A stretch of 64,000 bases of DNA, from contig JAKSZP010010625.1 of assembly GCA_022478985.1 (NCBI GenBank), forward strand, positions 1 through 64,000, in the 5' to 3' direction. The position numbers and the translations under genes are program-made. Of this stretch, positions 22,880 to 34,600 are shown in pieces. This DNA is from Massospora cicadina (taxonomy: Eukaryota; Entomophthoromycota; Entomophthoromycetes; Entomophthorales; Entomophthoraceae). Numbering within the stretch: the stretch's first letter is position 1; every line of letters begins with the position of its first letter. Under the pieces are notes generated by a model. It had not been told where the DNA came from and did not search any database. It saw only the letters and a list, made by a program, of their open reading frames with translations.

Positions 22880-23842
22880 TGTTAAAATCTTGGGCTTGGT
22901 TAGTGGCTCGCTTCTGGCCCTAGATTTCAACTTCACAAATTCGTGGATCCTTGCTTTGATTGATTGATTGATTGAAATCTGATAGACTGGGGCAATAATA
23001 GTATGAAGACTACTATTAAAGTTGAATCCCCAAAAGCCACATTAAGTGTATTGTCCAACGCTAGACAGGTACTTCTTCCTCATGAAGATATTTTGATACT
23101 AGTAGGGAACACTTTCCCAATTCCATTTTCACAGTGCCAAGCGGAGATTTTGAAAAATCAACTTAAGGATATCTGATCCTTGCACTCTTCTCCTAAGAGT
23201 TTTGTTTAAACAACCAATGTTAAACAATAATTTTATTATAAAGTTTTAATATAATTTTATTAGGTAATGATTTAGGGTTTTTATAGTTAGAATCGGCACA
23301 CAACTTTTCAGCAGTCCGCTGAGAATTATTTGTGCTCTTATACTGGTTTGACCATCAGTGTTAGGCACCAAATCTCGATGGGTACCGTTGCCTTGGGTTT
23401 CTTTGGCAGCGTAATCCTTGGGTGATTGGCAGACCAAACAATTGGTATTAGGTACTTGAAACCAACTGTTTTGGCTGATTACAATTCTACTCTTCCTCCA
23501 GTGTTTAATTGTTTTGGTAGTTTCTGATGACTCCAACCCGTCCACTCTGAATAATTCCCTATCATTTGACTATCAGGTGTTATTCCAATATCGAATTATT
23601 GCTTGATTTCGTTGAGGATGATACATGACAATATTCTCATCTGTCAGTGGCCTCAAATATCATTGGAAATGATGACCAATAATAATTTCATTAGTTGGCA
23701 GCCTAAAATATCATTGGAGATGATGCTTAACAATAATATCACCTATTGGCCGCTGTTGCTGATTATATATGATTATAACATAATCATCAAGTCTTATAGT
23801 TGGTTAAGAGGTTGGATTATGTGGTCATCTAAAATTCTGAAA
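22880..23842 (-). repeat. R1 5' LTR
   Basis: Direct repeat of 19275-20230. Its inner end (22880) abuts the primer site. The outer end reads ...ttctgaaa instead of ...ttctgaca, so the terminal TG of the minus strand has mutated. The copy of the 99-codon ORF is at 23246-23545. Confidence 0.9.
23246..23545 (-). CDS. 99-codon ORF inside the R1 5' LTR, unknown function
   Basis: Same protein as at 19634-19933, differing only in the last ten or so residues, where two closing codons and an indel-like change occur. It keeps CLVCQSPKDYAAKE. In the 5' LTR it would lie far upstream of gag, so it would need its own transcript or the leader. Unknown function; possibly not a gene. Confidence 0.4.
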   Translation of the reverse strand: MDGLESSETTKTIKHWRKSRIVISQNSWFQVPNTNCLVCQSPKDYAAKETQGNGTHRDLVPNTDGQTSIRAQIILSGLLKSCVPILTIKTLNHYLIKLY

Positions 23843-23847
23843 GTATG

Positions 23848-24420
23848 TCATCAATATAAGCAATAACGCACATTTTACACAGATCACCCAGCATGTCATC
23901 AATTATCCGCTGTAATGTGACAGGAGCATTCTTTAACTCAAAAGGCATTGTGCAGAATCAGAATATACCTTATCTTGTCTGAATAGCAGTAAGCCATTCC
24001 TGGCCTCTTTTTACTCAAAATTGGTTAAAGGCATTTACCAGATCAAGTTCAAAACTAGTCTTGACTTTGAAATTGCTTGGGAAATAGTTTATACCAGTGG
24101 AAGTGGGTAAAAGTTGTGAGCTGTGATGTTGTTGAGATAACCATAATCCACACAAGGGCAATGTGTGTCATCGACCTTTATTGCAAACACAATGGGGGAG
24201 GCTACTGGAGATGACTTCTTATAAAGCAACCCTTTCACAAGCATGTTGTCAATCCACACGTCCAAGGACAAACTTTCGCCATATAAGGGTATAGTGGAAA
24301 ATTGATGTTAACCGCCTAAACCGTCATATAGAACTTAAGATTGTACCGTGAGTGTGGTGAAAGTTGAGTAGCTTTATACATATTGACCTTATCACTATAC
24401 GCTATCAGAGATGGGGAAAA
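23848..24420 (-). pseudogene. G2 reverse transcriptase, N-terminal piece ending at YIDDI
   Basis: Minus strand reads TQLSPHSRYNLKF and FPLYPYMAK, then SLDVWIDNMLVKGLLYKKSS, PVASPIVFAIKVDD, CVDYGYLNNITAHNFYPLP, and finally CVIAYIDDI. These are the gypsy RT motifs from LPPHR.YD through LR.CVDYR.LN to the catalytic YxDD. Breaks occur between 24061 and 23900. The frame is cut by R1 directly after DDI. Confidence 0.88.
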
Positions 24421-24860
24421 TCAAGAGACAAGCCCGTGGGTGTAGCGAGCATGGAAATGGCACCTCCACTCTGAGCTTTACCCAGGGTGTCAGGAAGCAT
24501 GAGCTCACCGCCCCCTGAGCATTTTCAAAGAGTAACATGTTTGAGACCAGGTTGACATTAACTTGTTGCATCTTTACCAACCCTCACCAATGAAAACTGG
24601 GAACACCAGGTCAAACATGGCTTATAAATAATTGCAGAACTTAAAATTGCCAACCAGGAATGGGACTTGGAGAAGCACCTTGTAGGTTGACTGTACAGCG
24701 AAAATGCAACCACCACCTCCAGGCCCTCATCCAAGTCTAATTCCAATTGATGTGCCAGGGCCAAACTCAGAAATTTCCTGCCATCCTCATGTCTATTAGG
24801 GCATCAATGAAACTCAGTGTTCGCTCAGATGGATTTTCACTTGTAACAGGAAATAGTAGT
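24395..24860 (-). pseudogene. G2 aspartic protease region
   Basis: Minus strand reads FIDALIDMRMAGNF, then LAHQLELDLDEG, in the pattern ALIDSGATGNF...LA..L.L of gypsy proteases; the active-site Ser-Gly is replaced (DMR for DSG), so it is dead. An open stretch MVKMQQVNVNLVSNMLLF follows towards the RT. Less certain than the other G2 domains. Confidence 0.55.
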
Positions 24861-25116
24861 GGTTTTGCTTACAGGTGAGCGTCTTTGGTATTATCAAGCT
24901 AATGGCGATAACCAACAGAAGCAGGGCAAACTCTGCTTTGAACTTTTGCAACAACTCCAGTTGCATTAGTGGACATCAAACACAAGTGTGGCTCCTGAAA
25001 GACCTGACCTACTGGAGCCAGGATTAAGTTGGACTTGGCCAACAGGAAAAGGGTTCAATGCTGGTATGAGAAACCCCATGTGACACCCCATCCAAAGGGC
25101 AAGATGGAGAGGGTTA

Positions 25117-25134
25117 GTGTTAAGGGTCACTCCA
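25117..25134 (-). promoter_or_regulatory. G2 primer-binding site candidate
   Basis: Minus strand reads tggagtgacccttaacac three bases after the LTR end ...ATGACA. It begins with TGG and is at the right place, but differs from the site shared by G1, R1 and G3. Confidence 0.5.
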
Positions 25135-25137
25135 TTA

Positions 25138-25337
25138 TGTCATAAGACGTGCGGATATTGATGTTTAAACCGTCCTGGAACTCTGTGTGTGTTAGCACTA
25201 AAACCCAAGCCATAATGCCATGGGCACAGCCATCCAAATTTATGCTGAAATATGAGAAAACGGCAATGAGGACCAGCCAGGGGATGTTAAGATCAGGGAT
25301 CATCATAAATTTTTTTTTATATAAAATATTTATATTT
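25138..25337 (-). repeat. G2 5' LTR, inner part
   Basis: Matches 15977-16170 of the 3' LTR (tgtcat, then ccgtcctggaactctgtgtg, ttagcactaaaacccaagcc and gaccagccaggg). The rest of this LTR continues at 30588 beyond LINE C. Confidence 0.8.
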
Positions 25338-25501
25338 ATCTGGGGAAGGTCGACCAGGGGACAAGCACTTCCAATATAGTGGAGATAAACTAATAAAACT
25401 TGAAAATTAAAAGACACCCCAGAGGGTTCAAGGCCCCTCTTGTTGTCTCCAGGATCACCAAGTTTAGGACGGTAGGGAAGAGGGGTTATGATGGCTTATT
25501 C

Positions 25502-28500
25502 TTAGATGCAGCATGTGTGAAGGAAAGGATCAACTTTTAGGAACCATATGGGGAACCATGTGTTGATTGTCCTTCTTTTATGGGGGGTCATGTGTCCAGA
25601 CAGCCATGCTTGGAATTGTTCTAATATATGGCAGTGGAAGCGATGGATGGCTTCTTGGATTGTTGGCACTGCTCCTGTGAATGATTCCAGTACCATTGTA
25701 TGTATCGTCCATAGTGCTATTGCTACTATTAGCGCCTTGAGGGGTGGTTGGATAGAAGAGTCCATGTTTGTAGCGAACATTTTCCTTGCTAGGCTGAATG
25801 GCTGTCCACTTTCTTGGCGGAATAGTCGCATGGCCTCTTTCCATACAGCCACTGATGTTGGGCATTGTTCTAAACGGTGGGCTAGGCTTCTATACTGACC
25901 ACATATTGTACATGAGGAGTGAGTGGACTTTCCCGTTCTGCTGTGCGGTATACTCTCCTCATGCACCTCCATACATGTTCTCTTATCCTGGGTTGGAGTA
26001 GAGGGTGATGTGTGTATCTCCATATTCTTCTTTGAGTCTCCAGGTTGTATGGTATGTCCATATGATCCAGGTAATCTAGCCTGGCTATGGTACTCGGATT
26101 TCTGCATATTATATTGTCTGTGACTATTTGGTCATTGATTTCCTGCATGTGAAGTTGGCTTGGGCGTCCTCAGTGACTGGTTTGGCCACTTATGTGGATC
26201 TGCCACGTCACTCATCTCATGGCTTGGAGTATTCGTTTGAAATGTGCAGGAGTGCCGTGTGGTCCTGAAGCTGTAGGATGGGATGCCAGATTCTTTATTA
26301 ATGTTTGGGTGATCTGTGTTTTTTTAAGGGCTCGTTCAAAGTTATATCTTGCTGTCCTGGCCCAATGTGTATCTGAAAGATCTGGGCTAGTCACCTGAGC
26401 TATCCAGGATCCTAGTATATGGGTCGCTTGCTCCACATAATTAGTAAGCCCCATAACTCCATTCCTTCTAGCCAAATAGGGTTTTGAGGCGTACAGGGGG
26501 TTGTGGTTGGACCAGAGCCATCCTTGTAATATGGCGTGAATTGTATTGAAGAAGGACGGTGAGAAGGTAATTGCATGGGCCGTGAACCATATTATTGATA
26601 GAATCATAGAGTTGGCTACTGTGACCCTTCCTGTTAAACCTGTTTGATGTCCATGTAAGGAGGCAATTCGTTTTGTTATTTTGACTAGGAGTTGATTTTT
26701 CATCATGGAATTGGCGTAACCTCCTGCTTCTAGCCATACCCTCAAGTGACGGACAGGTCCAGCTGTTGGCTTTGTGGTGAAGGGACGTTTCAGTGGGGTC
26801 ATTTCTGATTTTCGCCTCATATGTCTGTTGAGGAGTCTTGATGTTAAATTAGTTTGCTGGCCCTGAGTAGATGGCGTCCAATGAGTCTGATATTTTCCCA
26901 GGAGTATGATTTCCGTTTTCTCAGTGTAAAGTGATGCGTTGCTTATGTCTGAGTAATCTTGTATTATCTTCTCTATTCTGCAGGCGTCCTGATTGTTGGA
27001 TATTCCCACCACACAATCATTAGCGAAGGCCATCACTTTGGCTGGTGGTTGGCCCTTGACATTGATTCCCTTGAGAAGTGTATTTTTATTCAGGATTGGA
27101 GGATCCAAGCTAAAATTGTAAAGTAAAGGGCTTAAGGGGACTCTTTGTTTGAGTCCTCTCTGTGGGATAACTGGGTTAGTTAAAAAGCCTGCTCCCTGCA
27201 CAGCCATGGTGGCTGACTCTGTGAACATCATCACCCTGTTTATTAATCTGTTTGGGAGTTTGAATTTTTGAAGGCAGGCCCTAAGATAGGTCCAGTTCAC
27301 CCTGTCATATGCCTTCTGTTGGTCCAAGAAGACAAGCGCTCCAGAGGTTTTGAAATGGGAGACATTTCAACTGTGTGGATGTTGTCCCATATGGATCTTC
27401 TTGGAACAAATCCTTATTGCGATGAGGATATCGCGTCAGTTGCAATTTCTCCTAGTCGTTTGTACATGATTTTTGTAAATAATTTGGTATCTGTGTTGGT
27501 TAGGGAGATTGGGCGCCAGTTGGAAAGGTTTAGTCTGTCTCCTTTTTTGAATAAAGTGAAAGTGTATGCTTCTTTGCCTCCAGGTAGGAGGCATGTTTCC
27601 ATTATACACTTGTTCATGAAAAGCTAGAAGAATATTAGATATGATAGTAAAATAATTTATGTAAAATTCATAGGGAATCCTATCAGGTCATGGGCATTTC
27701 CCTCTTGGTGCACCGCGTACTACTTCCCATAGTTTCTCGTGTGATATTAGGTTGATTATATTATTGTTTTGGGCCATGGTGTCAATATGTGCGCTTGCGA
27801 GAAATTTTTTCAACTTTTTCTGGTTTGATCGGTTTGGATTTATACAAGTTCATATAAAACCTGTGCACTCCAATTGTGACTTCTTTGGGTGTTTCTTCTA
27901 TGGATTTGTCCAGTCATCAGACCTGTGTCAAGCTATTGTATTTTCCAGGTGTGGAATCAGCGGAAAAAATAACTTGGGCAAGTTTCTCCGTCTTAAATGT
28001 TTCTTGCTCTGTATTAAACTCCAACTCAGTGTTGGTGTTCACGGATCAGGGTGTTTAGCTGAGAAAAAACCTCCGCCCATCTGCGACCCCATCCAGGGCT
28101 GTATCCTGTGTGTGGGACGTTGTTTATTAGGTGGTTTATTTCTACCATGGTGTGCTTGATAATGGCTGATGCTGCCCTGTGTCTTCTAAACGTTGTGTGT
28201 TTAATTTGTTGGGTTGTTGATTTTTGAATTTTCCCAGGTGGTTAGTGGGTCCAAGCAGAAAGGTGTTTGAAAATCCTGGGTCATGGATATTTCCTCAATC
28301 CAGGATTAAAAAGTCGAGTCATATAAACTTTCTGGGCATATTTTGCACCATATGGGAGCTTGGGTACTTGGTTCCACCACTTTTTCAGGACACCAAAATT
28401 AGCTGATGGTCAGAAAATTTGATTTTTGTAGTTTTAAATTTTTTAAATTTGGTGATAGAAATCATTGGTGCGAGTATCAGGTCTATCCATGATATAGAGA

Positions 28501-29078
28501 TAAGTGCACCGTTGTGTACATGTGGCGTGTCATGTTTTGTAGCAGGGGTAGCCTTTTTGGTAGTGGATCATATAGTCCCAGAATGGCCTTTAGTACGCGT
28601 AATTCCACTTGCCCTTGTGGTACCTCTGTTGTGTATGGCCATTGGTCTGTCTCTGGGTTAATCCAGCAGTACATGTCTCCCATGATAAAAGTGCTTGCTG
28701 GTAGATTTAGTTGTGTTAGAGCTGTTAGAAATTCTCTTCAGTCAGGTTCACACTTTGGTGCGTACACACTGGCTATTGTGCGCACTTTAGTGCCATGAGA
28801 AGGTCATGGCGAGTATGCGGCTATCCAGGAACAAATTTTTGTTGATACATTTAAAGTTTTGGTTTGCACATACTATCACACCACAGTGTTGTGACCAAAA
28901 TGATATTGTTGGGTGGAGCATGTTTTTCCATGCCTCCTCCTCTCCCTGTGATTAGTGGGTTTCCTGCACCGCCAGGATATCTACAAGTGGGTTTTGTAGG
29001 AGACTCAACTTTTTGGCTCAGGATACTAAGGCCTTGAGTCCCGCTATGTTCAGCGTCCCTATTTCTACTGAGACGCCT
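25502..29078 (-). pseudogene. LINE C ORF2: endonuclease-RT-zinc finger
   Basis: Endonuclease start GTLNIAGLKAL near 29050, with VQETH and later GDMYCW (28680). The RT pieces at 27617-27414 and 27327-26212 show FKKGDRLNLSNWRPISL, DQQKAYDRVNW and LSPLLYNFSLDP. The catalytic motif is FAND for FADD, so one metal-binding Asp is Asn. The finger near 25930-25880 reads CTICGQYRSLAHRLEQC (C-x2-C-x7-H-x4-C). An open C-terminus follows to 25502 (WFPIWFLKVDPFLHTC). Many frameshifts. Confidence 0.85.
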
Positions 29079-29089
29079 GATGCACCTCA

Positions 29090-30503
29090 GGAGTGGTTAG
29101 CAGGGCCCCCTGGCCCTACTCCCTCGCTCACATTACTCTCCAATGCACCTCTACTGTAGAGATCATAACCATGATTAGGAGTTGGGGTGTATTATGCCCC
29201 TTTTGTTGCCGCTGTTTTTGCTCCTCTTTTGGCTTTGCTTGGTTTCAATCTATTATTGTGGTGCACTTGTGTGCTCTTATTGGCCACATTATTTTCTTGT
29301 GCATTCCAATATTAACTTTCCTTCCCAATTGGGTTATGTTCTGCAATTTTTGGGGGTGCGCTGAACCCCAGTTTTGCTGCATTTAATTCCAAATTGGGTT
29401 CTGCAAAATTCAATCTGTTTGGATTGGGTGTTTGGTTTTCCATAGGATTTGATTGGTTCATTGTTTCGGATTCATCCATGTCTTCCTGGATCTGTTCCAG
29501 TGATATGGATGATTCCGCTGAACCTTTTGCCTTGGCCACAGCCAGCTTGTGAGCTTGTTTGGCCATTTTTATTCTTTCAGGGAAATTGGGTCAATTATTT
29601 TATTTTCCTGTGTTCTCCCCAGTTGAATGCTTATGTTGTATCCATGATTTTGGCGTACTCTGAGTCATCTTCACCCATTTCCTCCTCACAAAATTCCATT
29701 TCTCTCAGGCCTTCTTTTATGAGTCAAGCATGAATCTTGTTACCAAAGGCCTGGCATTGGTTGCATATGGGGGAGCGCTCTCCACTGTTGTATGAAACAG
29801 TTGAGCTTTTTTCCCATCAATGGTGAGGGATGCGATGTGGGGTATTTTTGTGATATCCTCCACTACTCCTGGTTTGGGGAAATAATTGCTATTGCCTTCC
29901 CAATGCTAAGGGTCAGCATCAATTGAAATCTTTGCATCTCAAATTGTTTAATTTCTCTGTAAGCTTCCAAGCCTTCTTGGAGATGTATTTTGACTAATGT
30001 GCATTCCAGTGTAGTCAGAAGGTAATCAAAGATTATGAAAATATCTTTGGATTCAGTCCAATGTGTGCATTTGGTCAATACCAATTGCTGTCTTTCGGGA
30101 AGGTTGAGTACCACTCTAACCTTTGCTGCTTCATTTGCTTCTTCTGCTGTTTCCAACCCAAGGTCTACCCAACCTCTGCAGATAGCATGGGCTGTTAATT
30201 ACACTACGTGCAGGAAAAATTTAAGATGGGCTTTGCTGAACCTTTCCCACATTATCAGTGTTTCTATGCCTAGGAAAACACATATCCTGTGTTCCACCAA
30301 TGACAGTGGTAGCGAGTGGATACTTCCATGTAACTGCAGTATTTTACCAAAGAATTCGTGAAACCTGCGGGGACGCCACCTCAGGTTTTTTTGTTTTTGC
30401 TAATATTTTGTTTGTACCTGTGCGCTTGGTACCTTTGGGTGGGGCAGGTCTGAGTCCACTGCCCTTTACCTTTTTTGCCAAACTCTTTGCTTTTATTACT
30501 CAT
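29090..30503 (-). pseudogene. LINE C ORF1
   Basis: Begins MSNKSKEFGKKGKG at 30503. The RRM-like part is readable at 30156-29863 (VVLNLPERQQLVLTK, then REIKQFEMQRFQLM), parallel to IQSFEMQHFTLM in LINE B. The knuckle near 29750 reads CNQCQAFGNKIHA followed by TGA: the His is Asn and the last Cys codon is a stop. A lysine-rich tail follows (MAKQAHKLAVAKAKGS). Confidence 0.75.
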
Positions 30504-30587
30504 ACTTATCTCACCTGGTATTTGTTATCAAATTGTACTGTTTGAATTGATTGTATTACTAAAAGTGATAGTAATTGGAAAAAAAGC

Positions 30588-31272
30588 TTCTAATAATATA
30601 TAAAGCCAAAGTAATTTGGTTTTCTTGAGATTTTTTATTTGAACTTAAGAGGTGGATATAAAAAAATAGAGTGACAGCGGTACCTGTCAGAGACTGCTGC
30701 TTATAAGCTCGCTGGGGAAAATTGTGACGCATGCACAACAACCATCTGGAATAAACTTGCAACAATTGGGAAAATTGGGATGACAGATTTAGTTTGCAAC
30801 TAAATTGGGCCCAGACTTCTTAGCCAAATTCTTTTCTGGCTCGATACTTTTTTTTGTTTTGTCACATGCATGCATTTTACAATGATGGCAACGTTTTGAT
30901 GGCTGGCAGGTAGAGCCCAGGGCCAGGACACATAAGGATGGGTCAGTTGGTGGGGAAGGGGTTGACCACCCAAGTAACTGTTGGGGACGGGTGTGTTATG
31001 AATAAAATGATGGGATCTCAGTGGGTTTGGGGTGTTTTGCACAATTTTTCCAACTCCTAGAAAACCCCTAAATATTTTCCATCAGCTTGGAAGAAGATAA
31101 CATTGTGAGGGTATCTGCAACCCTTAGTGGTACGCAATGATCTTAATCTCATCCACCACATGGGCTATATCACCCTGGATGATGAGAGGCATAGGTTTGA
31201 CTTCCACCCCTTTTTAGAGTAAAACAAGAATTGATCCTGTCCAGACGGAGAGGTTCCTGCCTAAGACTTACA
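30588..31272 (-). repeat. G2 5' LTR, outer part
   Basis: Matches 16163-16851 (for example gtacctg, gctgcttataagct, ggggaaaattgtgacgcatg, gggttgacc). Its outer end on the minus strand reads TGTAAGTCTTAGGCAGG, against TGTTAGTATTGGGCAGG in the 3' LTR. The duplication acaat follows at 31273. Confidence 0.8.
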
Positions 31273-31277
31273 ACAAT

Positions 31278-31496
31278 GCTCTTGATCACTTAGGAGGGGC
31301 TCAATTCTTTTTTTGCTATGATTCTCATATCCAGATACTAGCGAACTTACCTACCTATATAGAATCAAGAAAAATGTGCAATAATTATTGGGAATGTACT
31401 AATTCAGCCAATGAAAATGCCCCAAGGACTTTGTAATGCATCAGCGACATTACAATGGGCAATGGGTACCATGTTAGATTATCTTTGAGTTTTTGT
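31278..31496 (+). pseudogene. G1 reverse transcriptase, part 2
   Basis: Resumes after G2 with ALDHLGGAQFF, then EKCAIIIGNVLIQPMKMPQG, LCNASATLQWAMGTMLDYL, a stop, and VFV. These correspond to the palm motifs (LGGA..F, PFGL.NAPATFQ..M). The reading ends one codon before the catalytic YLDD, where LINE D is inserted. Confidence 0.88.
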
Positions 31497-31676
31497 GTGC
31501 CATTAGGGCACCCAGTGCAGGCAACTTTGCAGGATAAAACCCGGGGTACTGCCCCCGCTGCACTGGGGCTGCGCGAATCTAAGCACCACTGAAGTGGGCC
31601 CAACCGCGGATGGGGTGGCTCACACCACCCCTAAACTGACATATTCTTTACTGTTTGGTATACCAGGTAGCAAAGG

Positions 31677-34600
31677 CTACCCAGCCAGTTCAGAGATATG
31701 CCTCCCATCCCTTACTGCGAGGAATGAGACCAGACTGACCCCCAAGTTGGACTTGCTTGAGAAAAGAGGATTATTATAGCCTTCTACAGCTATTTCTAGC
31801 CGTCGCTTGACTATGGCCAAGGAGCTTGTTGCCCGGATACCTTCTGAAGGGAAGCAACGCTGGTTTCTGGCAAGCCATAGACCATACATCACCTCCCCCC
31901 TTATTGTGCACCAGACCATGAACCCCTCCTTGTCTGCAAGCAGACTTGGTGGCATACACAGTCAGGATCTCTGGCCATATGAGATGACCAGAGGATAACT
32001 TACACCCTGGTTGGTATGCTTCATAGCAAAGGAGAACACTACTCCACACAGCATTCACTGCCGGACACTATGCGAAAATGTGCTTTGCCATCTCCACCCC
32101 TCGGAATACCTTACAGGCATACAGAAGGTCATCCTCCTTATGCTTACTCCACTTCTGCAGAGTCGCCCCAGTGACCAGGATGTTGCTGCGGAGTTGGAAG
32201 AGAAAGTTCTGAACTGATATAGATCAGCATCCCTCAACCCTCCTCCCCCACAGGTCCATCAGGCCAGGTCGCATTTTGCAAATAATCTGGGACAAGTACG
32301 TCGAGAAAAGCTCTCTGTCTTGTAGCTTCTGGAACCTGGCGGTTGTGAAATCTGAGAGGCAGACACCGCTACCTCTCCGCACCTTGAGCCAGTCCCGAAG
32401 GATGAAGAGGCTTTCCCATCTGGAGTATCTCCAGCCTTATCTTCCTTGTGGGAACACCCGCTGATCCTGCCCTCCACAACCTTCTGAACGGGCTTCCTCA
32501 GCCTCTAATGCAGCCAGAGAAGGAATTGCTTCCCTCCAGCAAGAGGGTAGTTCATTTGCTTCCACAACATCCCATGCCTTCCTTACCAGCCCCTTGGAGG
32601 TGTTGGTAACATTATTGGCTGCTTCCTCCCTAAGCACCCTCCGGCCATCGCCATCAAGGAGGTCCCCCCAGTGGACCGCCCCAATAAAGTGCTTGAAGGC
32701 CTTGCGCAGACGAGGTTCCATCTCCAGTCCCCAAGCTCCTCCCCAAAGGGGAACTGCCCGGATTCTTTCAATGGTCCACTCTCCACCCTCTGATCTACCC
32801 TTGATGCCCGCCCAAGCTCTAAAGTAATCCTTCCAGTAGCCTGGTAGGCTCCTCGCACTTGGAATGGCCCCTTGATTGATGCCCCAGCCAACCAAGATCC
32901 TTGTTCAAACTTTCCTTGCAAGCCTTAGAGAGGTAGTCCTCCAGTATTGGAGACCAACAGATGGATTTTCCCTCCAAGTGACCCAAACAATCCATTTCAG
33001 TTGCAGTGCTTTGATCATACTCCCAAAGTTAATCAGACTGATGTCCCCTTCTTTACCTCCTGACACAAGTTAGAGTAACTGATTTTTTAAGCTAGCCCTT
33101 GCCAAATGAACTGGATGATTGAACTCTTTATTCTTCTGATGAAAGATGCCAGCGATGGAACAAATCTGACAATATACCATAGTCTGGAAAGAATGAAAGT
33201 ATTCATAACAATGGCCCTGCCCCAATAAGATAAGTTAAGCCATTGCCACTTCTAAGCCGCTTTTAAAGGTCTGCTTCAAGTTTGAGCCAAATTTCATGCG
33301 GCGATGCCCGCCCAGGGATGGGACACCTGAGATATAAACTCCTCCCCTGTTGCCATCCAGGGGATCAAGCTCTTTGGTGTCACACCCAACATCACCGTTT
33401 TGACAGAATGACCTTAGCATTGCTTGCGTTCTGGTACATCTTCAGAATGTTCATCACCACCTTCTCCTCCTCCTCCAATGAAACATAAATCCATGTATCA
33501 TCCGCAAAGATTGAATGAGAGTACTCCTCACCATTGATGGTAAGTTTCCTCCAGTCCGACTTTCTGAGAGCCACTGAAAGGGTCTCTATTGCAAGAACAA
33601 ACAACAAGGGAGATAGAGAGTCTCCCTGACGCACGCCCCTACACACCCTAAAGGGGTGGGAGAGGACCTCATTGATATTGACAACCAATGAGGCCTTCTC
33701 ATAAATCTCTTTAAAAAGTCTCATCAAATGCCCCTTAAACCCTACCCTACTTAACACTTCCCAAAGTAACTCATGATTCACCCAATCATACGCCTTCTCT
33801 TGATCAAAAAACAGTAGCCACCCCTCTGGTCTACTGTTTACTTGCCCACTCTTTTTATCAGGTGAAGCAGCATCATGTTGTCAGTAATTGAGCGTCCTGG
33901 GATGAATCCATTCTGCTCTTTCCCAACAACATCTGCCACAACCCCTTTTTTCAATGGGTTAGGATCTTCATTAAGATCTAATAGTCAATGTTCAGCATTT
34001 TCAAAGACTTATAGTTCCCCATGAAGGAGGGATCGCCCTTCTTATACAACACCACCACTACACCCTTTGAAAATGTTGGCTCAATTGTACCAGAGGCTAG
34101 GAGTTGGTTGTACAGCTCAGCAAGCGCCTCAGACATTTCTGCCCGAAATAACTTGAAGAGCTCTAAGATCAATCCATCCTCCCTGGGAGCCTTGCCATTC
34201 TTGCCCTTGCGGATGGCGTCTGACACCTCTGATTTGCGAATCTTACTACATAGGTGCAGCTGAGTCTCCTTTGGCAGTACCCCTAGTCTGCTTGAGAGTA
34301 CTTTGGATGCCTCCAGGTCATTCTCAGAGGGGCCATAGAGGTCCTCATAGTAGGATTTGGCCACCTCAGCCATGCGAGCTGCATCCTTCACCTCAACTCC
34401 CCCATCACAAAGTGACAAGATCCTTGCTGAAGATCTGAATGTCCCTACTGCCTTGCGGAGTAGGGACACATTGCTGTTAGAATCCTCATCCCATCTAGAC
34501 TTCCTTTGTTTGAGGCGGTCCACCATGAAGGCTCCCATTGATTTCGCATACAATTCAGCCTTGGCCGTGTAGGAAGATGCCCCCATGGCCATTGCCTGCT

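Larger units (their letters stand above)
19275..23842 (-). mobile_element. R1: gag-only LTR retrotransposon inserted at the G2 YIDD codons
   Basis: Two long direct repeats (956 and 963 bp) flank only 2.65 kb of internal DNA. The minus strand runs 5' LTR (22880-23842), one spacer base, primer site (22861-22878), gag, a 41-bp tandem repeat, a polypurine tract and the 3' LTR (19275-20230). LTRs read TGTCAGAAC...TTTTAACA. Flanks ggatg (19270-19274) and gtatg (23843-23847) are a likely 5-bp duplication with one change. No protease, RT or integrase is present, so it looks non-autonomous or internally deleted. Confidence 0.88.
25338..30587 (-). mobile_element. LINE C: full-length LINE, divergent relative of LINE A/B
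   Basis: About 5.25 kb, with the same gene order as LINE A/B but clearly more diverged. The uninterrupted G2 3' LTR shows the empty site: ttctaatattttaagcc at 16163 corresponds to the right flank tctaataatatataaagcc, while the left flank ends in ttatataaaatattta. An imperfect A/T-rich duplication of about 12 bp is likely. The 5' end (minus strand agctttttttccaatt) resembles those of LINE E and the half-LINEs. Confidence 0.85.
15977..31272 (-). mobile_element. G2: chromodomain Ty3/gypsy element inserted in the G1 RT
   Basis: Bounded by tgtcat.. at 15977 and ..cttaca at 31272 on the plus strand, so that the minus strand reads TGTAAG...ATGACA. It is flanked by the perfect 5-bp duplication acaat (15972-15976 and 31273-31277). 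On the minus strand it has 5' LTR, primer site, protease, RT, RNase H, integrase with chromodomain, polypurine tract and 3' LTR. It is interrupted by R1 (in the RT) and LINE C (in the 5' LTR). Only about 0.3 kb separates the primer site from the protease, so gag is missing or lost. Confidence 0.9.

Noticed and set aside
19275..23842. The two 960-bp repeats as a tandem duplication of host DNA
   Set aside because: They have LTR ends, a primer site on one side and a purine tract on the other, and interrupt an RT between DDI and LIHS.
32276..32921. Plus- and minus-strand ORFs of 60-150 codons around 32.3-32.9 kb as host genes
   Set aside because: The minus-strand frames continue the LINE D ORF2 (thumb and finger region); the plus-strand ones are shadows.
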